Shown here: in pieces, positions 1 to 8,680 of the stretch
How positions within the stretch are numbered: position 1 is the first letter of the stretch
How the letters are laid out: each line of letters opens with the position of its first letter
Source of the DNA: a virus
IMG/VR virus record: IMGVR_UViG_3300020202_000025
Coordinates: 1 to 45,702 of that record
Reading direction: 5' to 3' (one strand)
Length of the DNA: 45,702 nucleotides
Position numbers and translations under genes: made by a program
The notes under the pieces: generated by a model
Told to the model about the DNA's origin: nothing
Seen by the model: only the letters and a program-made list of their open reading frames with translations
Databases searched by the model: none

Positions 1-123
1 GCAGCGCTCGACTACACCGTGTTGCGCGATCAGGTTCTCGACCATCTGCTGAGCGATACGCGGGTGGCACTCAACGCCCTGGTACGACACTACGGGCTTA
101 ACGGACAACGGAGAGCAGCATGA
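1..123 (+). CDS. 3' end of the gene at 45108-45698 (duplicate, partial)
   Basis: This is the last 40 codons and TGA stop of the 196-residue protein that begins at 45108. It appears here only because the contig ends overlap. The stop TGA (121-123) overlaps the ATG at 120 of the next gene, so the early-right operon continues across the contig junction. Confidence 0.9.
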   Translation, partial: AALDYTVLRDQVLDHLLSDTRVALNALVRHYGLNGQRRAA

Positions 124-127
124 CCGA
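1..127. repeat. Direct terminal copy, left end of contig
   Basis: These 127 bases are identical to the last 127 bases (45576-45702). The length equals a common largest k-mer of de Bruijn assemblers, which suggests a circular assembly graph cut open and not a true packaged terminal repeat. The unique genome is therefore 45,575 bp and genes run across the junction. Confidence 0.95.
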
Positions 128-317
128 GGCACTGACGGCATTTGTGCTTGTGTTCGCCAACATGTGGACAGGGGCGGTCGTGGTGATCCCTATCCCCTAC
201 TCAAGCGAGGAGCTGTGCGTGGCAGCGATGCACGAGATAGCCCCCAAGCGCGAACGCGACACGTTCTTGTGCGTCCCGGTTGAAGACCAGAAGCGCAACC
301 GTGGAGTTGCCTATTGA
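120..317 (+). CDS. Small hypothetical protein with hydrophobic N-terminus
   Basis: It encodes 65 residues starting in a 4-bp ATGA overlap with the preceding gene, which supports both start and reality. Residues 6-25 are hydrophobic and could be a membrane anchor or weak signal peptide. The remainder is short and charged with two cysteines. It is the last gene before the terminator-like hairpin at 375. No family is recognised. Confidence 0.65.
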   Translation: MTEALTAFVLVFANMWTGAVVVIPIPYSSEELCVAAMHEIAPKRERDTFLCVPVEDQKRNRGVAY

Positions 318-374
318 CGCCCCGAATCAAATCACTTAGTGTTGGTTTTGAGGATGGCGCTTTGCGCCTCACCG

Positions 375-397
375 CCCCGGCTTCGGTCGGGGTTTTT
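375..397 (+). terminator. Rho-independent terminator
   Basis: The stem CCCCG/CGGGG (375-379 with 388-392) encloses an 8-nt loop and is followed by five T. It lies 58 bases after the small gene ending at 317 and before the tRNA pair, so it probably ends or attenuates early-right transcription. The interval 318-462 holds no gene that can be supported. Confidence 0.7.
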
Positions 398-462
398 GAT
401 TCAGAGGTTTCGCATGATCGTTCTTCTCTCCCGCAGGCGGCGCAGACAGTAACCAAAGGTTA

Positions 463-539
463 CTCTGCGTAGCTCAATGGAGAAGAGCACCGCGCTTCGG
501 ACGCGGGGGTTGTGGGTTCGAGTCCTACCGCAGAGGCCA
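463..539 (+). tRNA. tRNA-Arg(UCG)
   Basis: A full cloverleaf is visible. The acceptor stem CTCTGCG/CGCAGAG pairs perfectly. The anticodon stem CCGCG/CGCGG closes the loop CTTCGGA, giving anticodon TCG, which reads CGA arginine codons. The T-arm contains TTCGAGT, and the 3' CCA is encoded (537-539). It is 77 nt long and lies 3 nt from the next tRNA. Confidence 0.93.
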
Positions 540-542
540 TCT

Positions 543-619
543 GGCCTCCTAGCTCAACTGGACAGAGCGCGAGACTTCTAATCCCGATGTTGCCGGTTCG
601 AGTCCGGCGGAGGTCGCCA
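543..619 (+). tRNA. tRNA-Arg(UCU)
   Basis: The acceptor GGCCTCC/GGAGGTC pairs with one G-U. The anticodon loop CTTCTAA gives anticodon TCT, which reads AGA. The T-stem GCCGG/CCGGC is perfect and CCA is encoded (617-619). The anticodon stem CGAGA/TCCCG has one A-C mismatch in its middle, which is unusual but tolerated in some phage tRNAs. Both phage tRNAs read arginine codons that are generally rare in GC-rich hosts. Confidence 0.9.
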
Positions 620-747
620 ATTTCGTATTCCCCCTTCGGGGCTTCGGCGTCGGAGAAGTGCTAACGGGCGAAAGCCGCGCGAGGCACGTCCGGGACAAAA
701 CAGGCAGGATCGCGAACACCGCCTGACAAAAAACCCGGCACCAATTC

Positions 748-779
748 AAGGCTCATAGCTTAACCGCTGTGGGCCTTTT
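748..779 (+). terminator. Strong terminator-like hairpin before the late block
   Basis: A 12-bp stem (748-759 with 766-777) contains two G-U pairs and no mismatch, encloses a 6-nt loop and ends in CCTTTT. It sits between the tRNA pair and the first late gene, 9 bases before the Shine-Dalgarno of the gene at 801. Stretch 620-800 otherwise holds only a small CCCCTTCGGGG hairpin near 630 and no supported gene. Confidence 0.65.
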
Positions 780-800
780 CCCATTTCGGAGGCACGTTCA

Positions 801-950
801 ATGGACCTCCTCTCCCGCATCATAGAAGCACTAGAACAGGACGGCGGTCTTGTCCTCTCTGCTGACGATGTGCGCGAACTGGCTGATCTGCTCAGCGAAA
901 CCGATAACGAAGACGGCGCAATCCTGTTCGAGATGGAAGCGCTGAACTGA
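801..950 (+). CDS. Small acidic hypothetical protein
   Basis: This gene encodes 49 residues. A clean Shine-Dalgarno GGAGG (788-792) lies 8 bases before the ATG. The product is acidic and mostly helical (repeated Leu, Glu and Asp). Its TGA overlaps the ATG of the next gene by one base. It is the first gene after the hairpin at 748. No family is recognised. Confidence 0.75.
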   Translation: MDLLSRIIEALEQDGGLVLSADDVRELADLLSETDNEDGAILFEMEALN

Positions 951-1042
951 TGTCCACTGACGCGCTGATATGGGTTCTCGCTGTTCTCAGCCCCATTGTG
1001 CTGGTCATGTTGATCGGCGCGTGCCTCTCGATGCTCGACTAG
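950..1042 (+). CDS. Single-span membrane microprotein
   Basis: It encodes 30 residues, and its ATG shares a base with the upstream TGA. Residues 6-27 form one uninterrupted hydrophobic segment, so this is a predicted inner-membrane microprotein. A Shine-Dalgarno (AAGGG) for the next gene begins 2 bases after its stop. Function is unknown. Confidence 0.6.
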   Translation: MSTDALIWVLAVLSPIVLVMLIGACLSMLD

Positions 1043-1053
1043 AAGGGTAGCGC

Positions 1054-1386
1054 ATGAACCTGCCAAAGAGCATCAGGGTCGGCTATCGCGATTACGCGGT
1101 AGAGGACTGGCCTGTAGCTCTGGCGAACGCCAACGCTCGATGGGGCGAATGCGACCGGCTCAATTGCGTGATCCGCGTCCGCGACGATCTGTTGCCAAAG
1201 GTGAAGGCTGAAGTGTTGCTGCACGAGGTTCTGCATGCGGCCTACGATATGGGCTGCTGCGACAATTCCGACGAAGAGAAACTGGTCAACATACTCGGCA
1301 ATCAGCTCACGCAGATATGGCGCGACAACCCCGAATTCGTGAGCTTCATGAGCGAAAGCCTGACAGCCACACCAACCCAAAGCTGA
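1054..1386 (+). CDS. HExxH putative zinc metallopeptidase (ImmA/IrrE- or SprT-like)
   Basis: The protein has 110 residues. Residues 55-62 read LLHEVLHA, which contains the HExxH zinc-binding and catalytic motif on a predicted helix, as in ImmA/IrrE and SprT minimal peptidases. Such small phage peptidases often sit just before terminase genes. The start has AGAAGGG about 8 bases upstream. Family membership is inferred from the motif and size. The third zinc ligand cannot be assigned by eye, so activity is not certain. Confidence 0.65.
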   Translation: MNLPKSIRVGYRDYAVEDWPVALANANARWGECDRLNCVIRVRDDLLPKVKAEVLLHEVLHAAYDMGCCDNSDEEKLVNILGNQLTQIWRDNPEFVSFMSESLTATPTQS

Positions 1387-1439
1387 TCTGCCGGTAACGG
1401 CCCCAGCGAGGCCCGTCTCAAAACAGACGGAAAACAGAA

Positions 1440-1775
1440 ATGATCCCCAACGCAAAGAAGTTTCAGCCCGGCGTGTCCGGCAATCCAGGCGGTCGCCCTA
1501 AAGGCATCGCAGCAAAAGCCCGCGAACATACCGACAAAGCGCTTGAGGTGCTGGTTGAGGGAATGGCCGACCAAGACCCACGCGTTCGCGTGTCAGCCGC
1601 CAAAGAGGTTCTGGACCGTGGCTGGGGCAAGCCTCTCACGATGACAGCCGATGTGACCAAGAGGCTCGATGAGTTCACCGATGACGATCTCGATGCCGGA
1701 ATCGCCTTCCTCCGATCAGTTATCAGCGCTGCTAGCTCGGATGGAGAGGGAGAAGGCGCATCGACTAAACACTAA
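1440..1775 (+). CDS. terS: Terminase small subunit-like protein (DUF5681 type)
   Basis: It encodes 111 residues. The N-terminal motif FQPGVSGNPGGRPKG (residues 8-22) is the hallmark of DUF5681 proteins, which lie directly before large terminase genes and are taken as small subunits. A helical region with a basic patch follows and may be the DNA-recognition part. Its 3' end overlaps the large-subunit gene by 107 bases in another frame. DNA recognition for packaging is inferred from position and family. Confidence 0.75.
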   Translation: MIPNAKKFQPGVSGNPGGRPKGIAAKAREHTDKALEVLVEGMADQDPRVRVSAAKEVLDRGWGKPLTMTADVTKRLDEFTDDDLDAGIAFLRSVISAASSDGEGEGASTKH

Positions 1776-3141
1776 CCGGCTCAAGTTCTACAAGCCGTAT
1801 ACCAAACAGCGAGAGTTTCACGCGGCCGGGGCAGCGTTTAGCGAGCGCCTGTTCATGGCAGGCAATCAGCTCGGTAAGACCGTGGCTGGTGGCGCTGAGT
1901 GGGCAATGCACCTCACTGGCCGCTACCCTGACTGGTGGGACGGCGCGACGTTCGACAAGCCGCCTCTGCTCTGGGCGGGGTCGGTAACGGGCGAAAGCAC
2001 CAGGGACAACCCTCAGCGCATCTTGGTTGGTCCGCCGGCCAAGGAGGAGGAATGGGGCACCGGGTTCATCCCCGCTGAGTGTATCCTTAGCCGCACTCGT
2101 GCAATGGGCGTTCCTAACCTGCTCGATAGCGTGGTTGTTCGCTGGGGCGGCGGCGGTGATGTGCAGGCGGGCGAAAGCGTGCTGGCTTTCAAGGCTTACG
2201 AGAAGGGCCGTGAGAAGTGGCAGGGGCCAACTGTCGATGGCGTCTGGTTTGACGAGGAGCCGGACGAGGACATTTACAGCGAGGGCATGACGCGCACCAA
2301 CAACGGGCAGCGCGGACAGTTCGGGCAACTCACGTTCACGCCGCTGCTCGGCATGTCGGAAGTCGTGAGGCGCTACACCATGCCGGGCGAAGATGATGTT
2401 GGCGCTCAGTACCGCCACGTCACGCAGATGACGATAGATGACGCGGAGCACTACACCCAGGAGCAGCGGGCGCAGATCATCGCCAGCTATCCGCTGCACG
2501 AACGGGAAGCGCGGGCAAAGGGCATCCCGACCTTAGGCTCCGGGCTGATCTTCCCTGTTGCGGAAGAGGACATCATTTGCGACCCGTTCGAGATTCCTCG
2601 TGAATTCTCGCAGATCATCGGCATCGACTTTGGTTACGACCACCCGTTCGGCGCCACTCGCCTAGCCTACGACCACGACAACGACACCATCTATGTGACA
2701 GCGGATTACCGCAAGCGCATGGCAGGCCCAGTCATCCACTCGGCAGCGATTAAGCCTTGGGGTGCATGGATACCGGTGGCGTGGCCGCATGACGGGCTGC
2801 GCAAGGACAAAGACCCGAGCGGCAAGGAATTCAAGGCGCTCTACGAAGACCAGGGCCTCAACATGCTGCCTGACAAGGCAGAGTTCGAGGATGGCGGTTA
2901 CGGTCGCGAAGCGGGTCTTATGGACATGCTGGACCGCATGGAGACCGGACGGTGGAAGGTCTTCAAGACCTGCACATCATGGCTTGAAGAGCGTCGGCTC
3001 TACCATCGCAAGGACGGCGTGGTGGTGGACGAGCACGACGATGTGCTCTGCGCTTCACGATACGCACTGATGATGCTGCGTTTCGCTGAGAAGAAACCGA
3101 CTGGCCACATGCCGCAGATCGACAACGATTGGGTAAGATAG
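1669..3141 (+). CDS. terL: Terminase large subunit
   Basis: This 490-residue ATPase-nuclease drives DNA packaging into the procapsid through the portal. Walker A is GNQLGKT at residues 65-71. The Walker B-like DGVWFDEE lies near residue 190. The RuvC-like nuclease begins with IIGIDFGYDHPFG near residue 317, and a late acidic motif DEHDDVLCASRY lies near 465. The ATG at 1669 has AAGAGG just upstream and overlaps the small-subunit gene. ATGs at 1681 or 1693 are alternatives. It is followed by portal with a 2-bp gap. Confidence 0.92.
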   Translation: MSSPMTISMPESPSSDQLSALLARMEREKAHRLNTNRLKFYKPYTKQREFHAAGAAFSERLFMAGNQLGKTVAGGAEWAMHLTGRYPDWWDGATFDKPPLLWAGSVTGESTRDNPQRILVGPPAKEEEWGTGFIPAECILSRTRAMGVPNLLDSVVVRWGGGGDVQAGESVLAFKAYEKGREKWQGPTVDGVWFDEEPDEDIYSEGMTRTNNGQRGQFGQLTFTPLLGMSEVVRRYTMPGEDDVGAQYRHVTQMTIDDAEHYTQEQRAQIIASYPLHEREARAKGIPTLGSGLIFPVAEEDIICDPFEIPREFSQIIGIDFGYDHPFGATRLAYDHDNDTIYVTADYRKRMAGPVIHSAAIKPWGAWIPVAWPHDGLRKDKDPSGKEFKALYEDQGLNMLPDKAEFEDGGYGREAGLMDMLDRMETGRWKVFKTCTSWLEERRLYHRKDGVVVDEHDDVLCASRYALMMLRFAEKKPTGHMPQIDNDWVR

Positions 3142-3143
3142 CG

Positions 3144-5387
3144 ATGGCTGATACCGAGATCGAAGAAAGCGACCTGTCGGCTGTCATCGCGTCCGAAATC
3201 CGTCAGGCCCAGACCTTCGACCAGACCAAGCGCACCTACGCCATCGAATACATGCGCGGCGAAATGAACGATGTTCCGGCGCGGGTTAATGGCTCATCGC
3301 AGACCAGCCGCGACGTGGCCGATACTCTGTCATGGATACTGCCGGGCGTCGTCCGCGTGTTCACCGCATCGGACCAGATGGTTGAGTTCGAGGCCACCCA
3401 GGAAGGCGGCGAGCAGGGCGCCGAGGAAGCCAGCGAATACACCAATTACAGCTTCTTCCGCGAGAATGACGGCTACCGCATCCTCTACAATGCGACCTAT
3501 GACAGTCTGCTCATGGGCAATGGGGCCGTCTGCGCCTACTGGTGCCCCGAGGAGAGCAAGACCAAGCTCTTCCGTGACAAGACCGAGGAAGAACTTGCGG
3601 TTCTCCTGGACGAAGGCTGGCAGGGCATGGGCGTGCCTCCCAAGCCGGGCAAGCCAACGATGGGCCAGATCGAAGACCCGGCAACGGGGCAGGTGATCGA
3701 GGTCGAGGTTCCGACCTTCAGCGTGCGGCTGCAGATGGTCACTGAGCGCGGCCAGATCAAGGCGATGTCGCTCAAGCCAGAGAACCTGTTGCTGAATGCA
3801 GCGGCAGTCGAGATCGGCGGGCGCTTCACCGCTTACCTGCATGACGACAAGACCCGTTCCGATCTGCTCGAAATGGCCGATGAGTACGGTTGGGACAAAG
3901 AGGCCATCGAGAACCTGCCGGCATATTCGCTGCGCAGTGAGAACATGGTGGCGACCGCGCGCCGTTCGGACTCCACGGTCATCAATGACAGTTCGACCGT
4001 TAAGTCGGGCGATCCGATTGACCTCTACGAATGCTATCTCCGCGCTGATCGCGACGGGGACGGCATCGCGGAGCTGTTGCAGGTTTGGTACGCTGGCAAT
4101 GCCGGCTCGGGCCTCGTCCTGAGCGTTGACGAATGGGAGGATGATGTCCCCTTCACCGACATCCCCTGCTATCCGGTGCCGCACCGCTGGGAAGCCGAGA
4201 GCATATACGACCGGACGGCGGACATTCAGCGGGCAAAGACGGTCTTCCTGCGCCAATTGGCCGATAACATCTACGCTGTCGGCATGCCGATGCGCGAAGT
4301 GGAAGAGGGCAGCGTTCTCAACCCGGATATCCTGGTCAACCCCAAGTTTGGTGGGCTGATCTGGAAGAAGAAGCAATCCGCGCCAATCGTCCCGCACGTC
4401 ATCCCGTTCATTGGCGACAAGCTGATGCTGGGCCTCGAATACATGGACTCGCTGATCACCAAACGCACGGGCGTCAGCAAGACCACAATGGCCCTCGACC
4501 CCGAGGCGCTACAGAACCAGACCGCCACTAGTTCGCAGCTCCAGCACGACGCAGGCTATTCGCAGATCGAGCTTATCGCCCGCAATATGGCGGAACTTGG
4601 CTGGACCAAGTTCTTTGCCAAGTGGCGCAACCTCGCCAAGAAATACATCAAGACCCCGGTCAAAATCCCGTCCCGCAATGGCGATGTGCAGGAGGGGCAG
4701 GAAGGCCAACCTGGCGAGACGAGCAAGTACCGCACCATCCAGCCCGAGCAGTGGTCGGACAACATGGCCTGCACCATCAATGTTGGGCTGGGCACCGGCT
4801 CGCGCGACCGCGACATGTCGATGCTGAACGTCATCCTCAATGGGCAGATCGGCATGGCTGATAGGCTTGCGGCCAATGGCATGAACGCCAAGGCCATCGA
4901 GTTCATGCCCAAGATCAGAAAAGCCGCTGTGCAGATCGCAGAGGCCAGCGGGCTCAAGAACCCCGATGATTACTATCCCGAGATCACTGACGAAGAAATC
5001 GCGCAGTACAAGGAGCAGGCCAGCCAGCCCAAGCCCGATCCGGCATTGGCGCTGGAGCAGGCCAAAGGTGAGGTTGCCAAGGAACTGAAGCAGGTGGATG
5101 CGCAGGTGTCCATCCACGAGGCCGAGCTGAAGGCCCAAGGCGACATTGCCAAGAACCAGGCCGAGCTACAGGCCGACCTACAGACCAAGGAAGCCGACCG
5201 TCAGAACGCACTTGTTCTTGAGCAGCAGCGCCAGCAGTTCGAGCTTCAGAAGCAGGACCGCGAACTGGCCTTCCGCGCCATTGAATTGCAGGCCAAGAAC
5301 GACCTCGAGCGCGAGAAGATGGCGAGCGCCGCCACTATTGCAGCAATGAAGCCAAAGCCCGAGCCGGGCAAACCTGCGGGCAAATAG
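3144..5387 (+). CDS. Portal protein
   Basis: The 747-residue protein follows terminase directly. It is the dodecameric ring at the capsid vertex through which DNA passes. The size and long N-terminal alpha/beta region fit podovirus portals of the P22/SU10 kind. The last about 110 residues are Gln-, Glu- and Lys-rich coiled coil, like the P22 portal barrel. I prefer the ATG at 3144 (MADTEIEES) over an in-frame TTG at 3129 that would overlap terminase. Confidence 0.88.
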   Translation: MADTEIEESDLSAVIASEIRQAQTFDQTKRTYAIEYMRGEMNDVPARVNGSSQTSRDVADTLSWILPGVVRVFTASDQMVEFEATQEGGEQGAEEASEYTNYSFFRENDGYRILYNATYDSLLMGNGAVCAYWCPEESKTKLFRDKTEEELAVLLDEGWQGMGVPPKPGKPTMGQIEDPATGQVIEVEVPTFSVRLQMVTERGQIKAMSLKPENLLLNAAAVEIGGRFTAYLHDDKTRSDLLEMADEYGWDKEAIENLPAYSLRSENMVATARRSDSTVINDSSTVKSGDPIDLYECYLRADRDGDGIAELLQVWYAGNAGSGLVLSVDEWEDDVPFTDIPCYPVPHRWEAESIYDRTADIQRAKTVFLRQLADNIYAVGMPMREVEEGSVLNPDILVNPKFGGLIWKKKQSAPIVPHVIPFIGDKLMLGLEYMDSLITKRTGVSKTTMALDPEALQNQTATSSQLQHDAGYSQIELIARNMAELGWTKFFAKWRNLAKKYIKTPVKIPSRNGDVQEGQEGQPGETSKYRTIQPEQWSDNMACTINVGLGTGSRDRDMSMLNVILNGQIGMADRLAANGMNAKAIEFMPKIRKAAVQIAEASGLKNPDDYYPEITDEEIAQYKEQASQPKPDPALALEQAKGEVAKELKQVDAQVSIHEAELKAQGDIAKNQAELQADLQTKEADRQNALVLEQQRQQFELQKQDRELAFRAIELQAKNDLEREKMASAATIAAMKPKPEPGKPAGK

Positions 5388-5396
5388 GAGCCATCC

Positions 5397-5669
5397 ATGC
5401 AAGTCACTCGCGTCACCGCTGATGCCCTGGTCAGGACCGGCGCCGGCAAGCTGCACACCATCTCCATTGCGCCCACTACCGGGGCACACACTGCCGGGCT
5501 GATCACGGTCTATGACAATACAGCCGAGAGCGGCACGGCGATCTATTCGGAGTGGGTGTTCGCCGGGATGCACGGCCACTCCATCCACCTCGACTGCGAC
5601 GTGCAGGTCGGCATCTACGTTGGCTATACCACTGTGGACAACGTGGCAGTCTCGGTGACGCACCGCTGA
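5397..5669 (+). CDS. Hypothetical structural protein, beta-rich
   Basis: It encodes 90 residues with Shine-Dalgarno TAGGAG 6 bases before the ATG. The sequence alternates short Thr/Val/Ile/Gly beta strands without helices or membrane segments. This is typical of small head-surface or decoration proteins. It lies between portal and scaffold, so a virion role is inferred. Its stop overlaps the next start. Confidence 0.65.
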   Translation: MQVTRVTADALVRTGAGKLHTISIAPTTGAHTAGLITVYDNTAESGTAIYSEWVFAGMHGHSIHLDCDVQVGIYVGYTTVDNVAVSVTHR

Positions 5670-5869
5670 TGAGCGCAGAAGCCACCGACATTCATTCCGA
5701 TGCCGAAATCATCGCGGCGGTTCGTGCAGCGCAGACCGTTCCTCGCGGCCAGATCAACTATGACCTTCTGGGGTACGCCCTTTCGGAGTTCGCGTGGGGC
5801 GGGCCGCTAGATGCGCTTCTGGAAGAAGTAGAACGCCTCGGCGGCGTTAAAAAGGCAACCGACCAGTGA
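5669..5869 (+). CDS. Hypothetical small helical protein
   Basis: The 66-residue protein starts at an ATG sharing a base with the upstream TGA. A longer in-frame reading beginning at 5552 would overlap the upstream gene by 118 bases and is not used. The product is acidic and helical. It sits in the head gene cluster and is of unknown function. Confidence 0.65.
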   Translation: MSAEATDIHSDAEIIAAVRAAQTVPRGQINYDLLGYALSEFAWGGPLDALLEEVERLGGVKKATDQ

Positions 5870-6129
5870 CCCCCGCCGAACGCAACGCCGCAGAGGCCGC
5901 GCGGCTGCTCAATGAGCCGCTATTGGCTGAGGCACTAGACGGCATCATGGCCGACGCCTTTGCCGAGTTCAAAGACATCAAGATCAGCGCCGACAACGTG
6001 ACCGAAGTCATTGCGCTTCAGCAGCGCATCGTTGTGACGCAAGAAATTCACGACCGCCTCAAAGCCAAGATCATTGCCTCCGGGCAGAGTGACGGCGGCA
6101 TGGTGGTTGAGAATAAGCGGCCCGAGTAA
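5866..6129 (+). CDS. Hypothetical small helical protein
   Basis: It encodes 87 residues from a GTG in a 4-bp GTGA overlap with the preceding stop. It is almost entirely predicted helix with Ala-rich and Glu-rich heptads, and could be a minor head or morphogenesis factor judged by its place before the scaffold gene. No family is recognised. Confidence 0.65.
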   Translation: MTPAERNAAEAARLLNEPLLAEALDGIMADAFAEFKDIKISADNVTEVIALQQRIVVTQEIHDRLKAKIIASGQSDGGMVVENKRPE

Positions 6130-6187
6130 TCGACCGCCGCTAACCGCGCTGTGAAGCGCCAAGGCCCTTAGAAGGACACTCTCACAC

Positions 6188-7222
6188 ATGGCTGACAACA
6201 ATCTCCCTGGGGAACCGGGGCCTGATGTCACGACTCCTCAAAGCTACGATCAGCAGATTGAGGACATATCCAATCTCCTAGACGACCCGGCAGCGGACCC
6301 CGTTGAAGAGCCTGAGGATAGCGAAGCCGCAAAACCCGAGCCCGAGGATGACGACGATCCTTTGGGCCTTGAGGTGGAAGCGGAAGACGTTGACGAGGCT
6401 GACGCAGAAGACCCGGACGGCTCCGAAGAGCCTGAAATCAAGGGCGGACGCTTTGCACCAGACAGTGCGAAGGTCACTCTTGACGATGGCTCGGTGATCA
6501 CCGTTGCGGAACTGAAGCGCAACAACCTCTTCCAGCGCGATTACACCAAAAAGACCACCGAGTTGAAGGCCGAACGTGAGGCCATCGACACGCGCAAGTC
6601 TGAGGTGGATCAGGACGCTCAACAACTGAGCCAGTTCCGAGAATACGCTACTTGGTACGCCGAAAGTTTCCTCCCCAAACGGCCTGAGCCGTTCGCGGGC
6701 GACCCATCCCGAGACCCCATAGCTTATCAGACTTACCTATGGGCCAAGGAGCAGTGGGAAAACCACGCCCAAGCCTATCAAGCCTTCCAGCAGAGCCGGG
6801 AAGCCGAAGAGCAGAAACGCACAGGCGAGACGCAGAAGCAGGCCGAAGCCCGGCTTGCACGCGAGCGTGACGCCCTGCTCAAGGCCATGCCGGTGCTCAA
6901 AGACCCTGTGAAGGGCAAGGCTACGTGGGACGCCATCGTGTCGGGTGCTTCAGAGCACTACGGCATCACGGCCGAGGAAGTGAACACCGTTGGGGATCAC
7001 CGCATGCTGGTGGCCCTGCGCGATGCGCTCGCATACCGCAGGATCAAGGCAAAGGCCCCCCAGGTGCAGGCACAAGTCGCTCAGAAGCCCGCGATGAAAC
7101 CGGGCAAGCGTGCGGCACCACAGTCGGCCAACTCCAAGGAACAGCAGGTTCGGTCTGAGCGGCTTCGCAACAGCGGCAAGCTCGATGATTTCGTTGCCGC
7201 AGCCTCTCACCTCTTTGAATAG
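6188..7222 (+). CDS. Scaffolding protein
   Basis: The protein has 344 residues. The N-terminal about 95 residues are extremely acidic (runs of Asp/Glu/Pro). A long Gln/Glu/Lys/Arg-rich helical region follows (about 115-240), and the C-terminal tail is basic (PGKRAAPQ region, about 300-315). This acidic-coil-basic plan directly before the capsid gene is typical of phage scaffolding proteins, whose C-terminus binds coat subunits. Assignment rests on composition and position. Confidence 0.8.
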   Translation: MADNNLPGEPGPDVTTPQSYDQQIEDISNLLDDPAADPVEEPEDSEAAKPEPEDDDDPLGLEVEAEDVDEADAEDPDGSEEPEIKGGRFAPDSAKVTLDDGSVITVAELKRNNLFQRDYTKKTTELKAEREAIDTRKSEVDQDAQQLSQFREYATWYAESFLPKRPEPFAGDPSRDPIAYQTYLWAKEQWENHAQAYQAFQQSREAEEQKRTGETQKQAEARLARERDALLKAMPVLKDPVKGKATWDAIVSGASEHYGITAEEVNTVGDHRMLVALRDALAYRRIKAKAPQVQAQVAQKPAMKPGKRAAPQSANSKEQQVRSERLRNSGKLDDFVAAASHLFE

Positions 7223-7234
7223 GGAAAACCCCAA

Positions 7235-8236
7235 ATGGCCCAGGCCGCTAACACCTTCGAGACCTACGATGCCGTAGGCAATCGAGAGGAGCTTGCAGAC
7301 AAAATCTGGATGCTCACTCCCGAGGAAACCCCCTTCCTCTCACTGATCGGGCGCAAGTCCGTCTCGTCTGTCCACCCCGAGTGGCAGACCGACACCCTTG
7401 CTACTCCCGACACCGCCAACAACCAGCCGGAAGGCAACGATTGGTCGTATGACGCCATCGTCCCGACGACCCGGATCGGCAACTACACGCAGATCTCGGA
7501 GAAGTCGTTCCTGATCTCCCGTACCCAGGAACACACCTCCAAGGCCGGCCGCAAATCCGAACTCGGTCGCGAGGGTGGCAAGAAGGCCACTGAACTCAAG
7601 ATCGATATGGAAGTCATCGCCCTGAGCAATCAGGCGGCTTCGGCGGGCACCGGCAACGGCGCCACCAACCGCAAGCTGGCTGGCTTCCGCGCATGGATCG
7701 CCACCAACGACTCGCTGGGTGCTGGCGGTTCGTCCGGTACGTTCTCCGCTGGCATTCAGGGGGCCGCGACTAACGGCACCCAGCGTGCCATGACCAAGGC
7801 CCTCATGGACGAGGTTGTCCTTTCCACCGCGAATGCGGGCGGCAAGGCCAAGGTCTTCATGATGTCCAACTACAACAAGACCGTCGCCAGCCGTTTCCTT
7901 GACGATGCGGACGTTGTTCCGCTGCGCAAGAATGTCGGCAGCGGCGAGGCCATGATCGTCGGTGCGGCTGACTCGTACCTGACGGACTTCGGCCTCGTGA
8001 CCTTTGTTCCGAACGTTCAGATGACCCGTGCCGGTGCCACTATCGCCCGCAACGTGTTCCTGATCGATCCGAGCATGGCCGCGATTGGCATCTTCGATGA
8101 CATCCAGGTCCACAAGCCCGCCAAAACCGGTGACGCTGAGAAGCGTGTCCTGAACGTCGAATATACCCTCATCGTCAACAACGAAGCTGCCCACGGCGTC
8201 ATCGCTGACACCTTCGGCATCTCGGCTTCGGCGTAA
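7235..8236 (+). CDS. Major capsid protein, SU10/DUF5309 type
   Basis: It encodes 333 residues, the size expected for an HK97-fold coat protein. The N-terminal stretch (ANTFETYDAVGNREELADKI, then TPFLSLIGR) matches what I know of the SU10 major capsid (DUF5309) family. It follows scaffold with a 12-bp gap. Codon choice is strongly C-ending, fitting high expression. Confidence 0.88.
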   Translation: MAQAANTFETYDAVGNREELADKIWMLTPEETPFLSLIGRKSVSSVHPEWQTDTLATPDTANNQPEGNDWSYDAIVPTTRIGNYTQISEKSFLISRTQEHTSKAGRKSELGREGGKKATELKIDMEVIALSNQAASAGTGNGATNRKLAGFRAWIATNDSLGAGGSSGTFSAGIQGAATNGTQRAMTKALMDEVVLSTANAGGKAKVFMMSNYNKTVASRFLDDADVVPLRKNVGSGEAMIVGAADSYLTDFGLVTFVPNVQMTRAGATIARNVFLIDPSMAAIGIFDDIQVHKPAKTGDAEKRVLNVEYTLIVNNEAAHGVIADTFGISASA

Positions 8237-8247
8237 GGAGAACGAAA

Positions 8248-8670
8248 ATGGCTTTTACCCTCGTTCCCAAAACCATCGTCGCCGCTACGACTGCCCATAC
8301 GGTGCTTTCGGAAGATGCCGGTGTCATCCATTACGTGGAAGACCTGACCGGCAACTGCACCTTCACCCTGCCGACCCCCAAGGCCGGGCTGTGGTTCGAG
8401 TTCCGCTATGCCGGCGTTGCGGCTGATGCCCAGAACTGGATCATCACCACTGGCTCGAACACGAACTTCTTCATCGGCGGGTTGCAGTTCATCGACAACG
8501 ACACCGATGTTGTTGCTCCGATTGCGGGCAACGGCACCACCAACTCCAAGCTGACCGTGATCACGCCCGATGTGGGCACGATTGTCAGGGTGGAAAGCCT
8601 CAACGGCACGACCTGGTGCGTTTCCGGCTTTGTCGGCAGCGCCACCATCCCGACCTTCGGGGACCAGTAG
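8248..8670 (+). CDS. Head decoration or head-fibre-like protein, copy 1
   Basis: The 140-residue beta-rich protein lies directly after the capsid gene. It is paralogous to the C-terminal two thirds of the next protein: both contain a CTFTLP or CTLTLP strand, DAQNWxI, a TNxFIGG turn, an asparagine-rich loop and a final tryptophan-containing strand ending near P-T/S-F. This points to an internal duplication of a virion surface module. Decoration or head-fibre role is inferred. Confidence 0.7.
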   Translation: MAFTLVPKTIVAATTAHTVLSEDAGVIHYVEDLTGNCTFTLPTPKAGLWFEFRYAGVAADAQNWIITTGSNTNFFIGGLQFIDNDTDVVAPIAGNGTTNSKLTVITPDVGTIVRVESLNGTTWCVSGFVGSATIPTFGDQ

Positions 8671-8680
8671 CTGAACTGAG

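Noticed and set aside
455-467. 13-base match AAAGGTTACTCTG to 12965-12977
   Set aside because: Several 13-mer matches are expected by chance in a genome of this size and the contexts are unrelated.
3330-4397. 355-codon minus-strand open frame within portal
   Set aside because: It is a complement shadow of the portal gene in GC-rich DNA. Low-complexity Ala/Leu/Val/His composition and no start signal.
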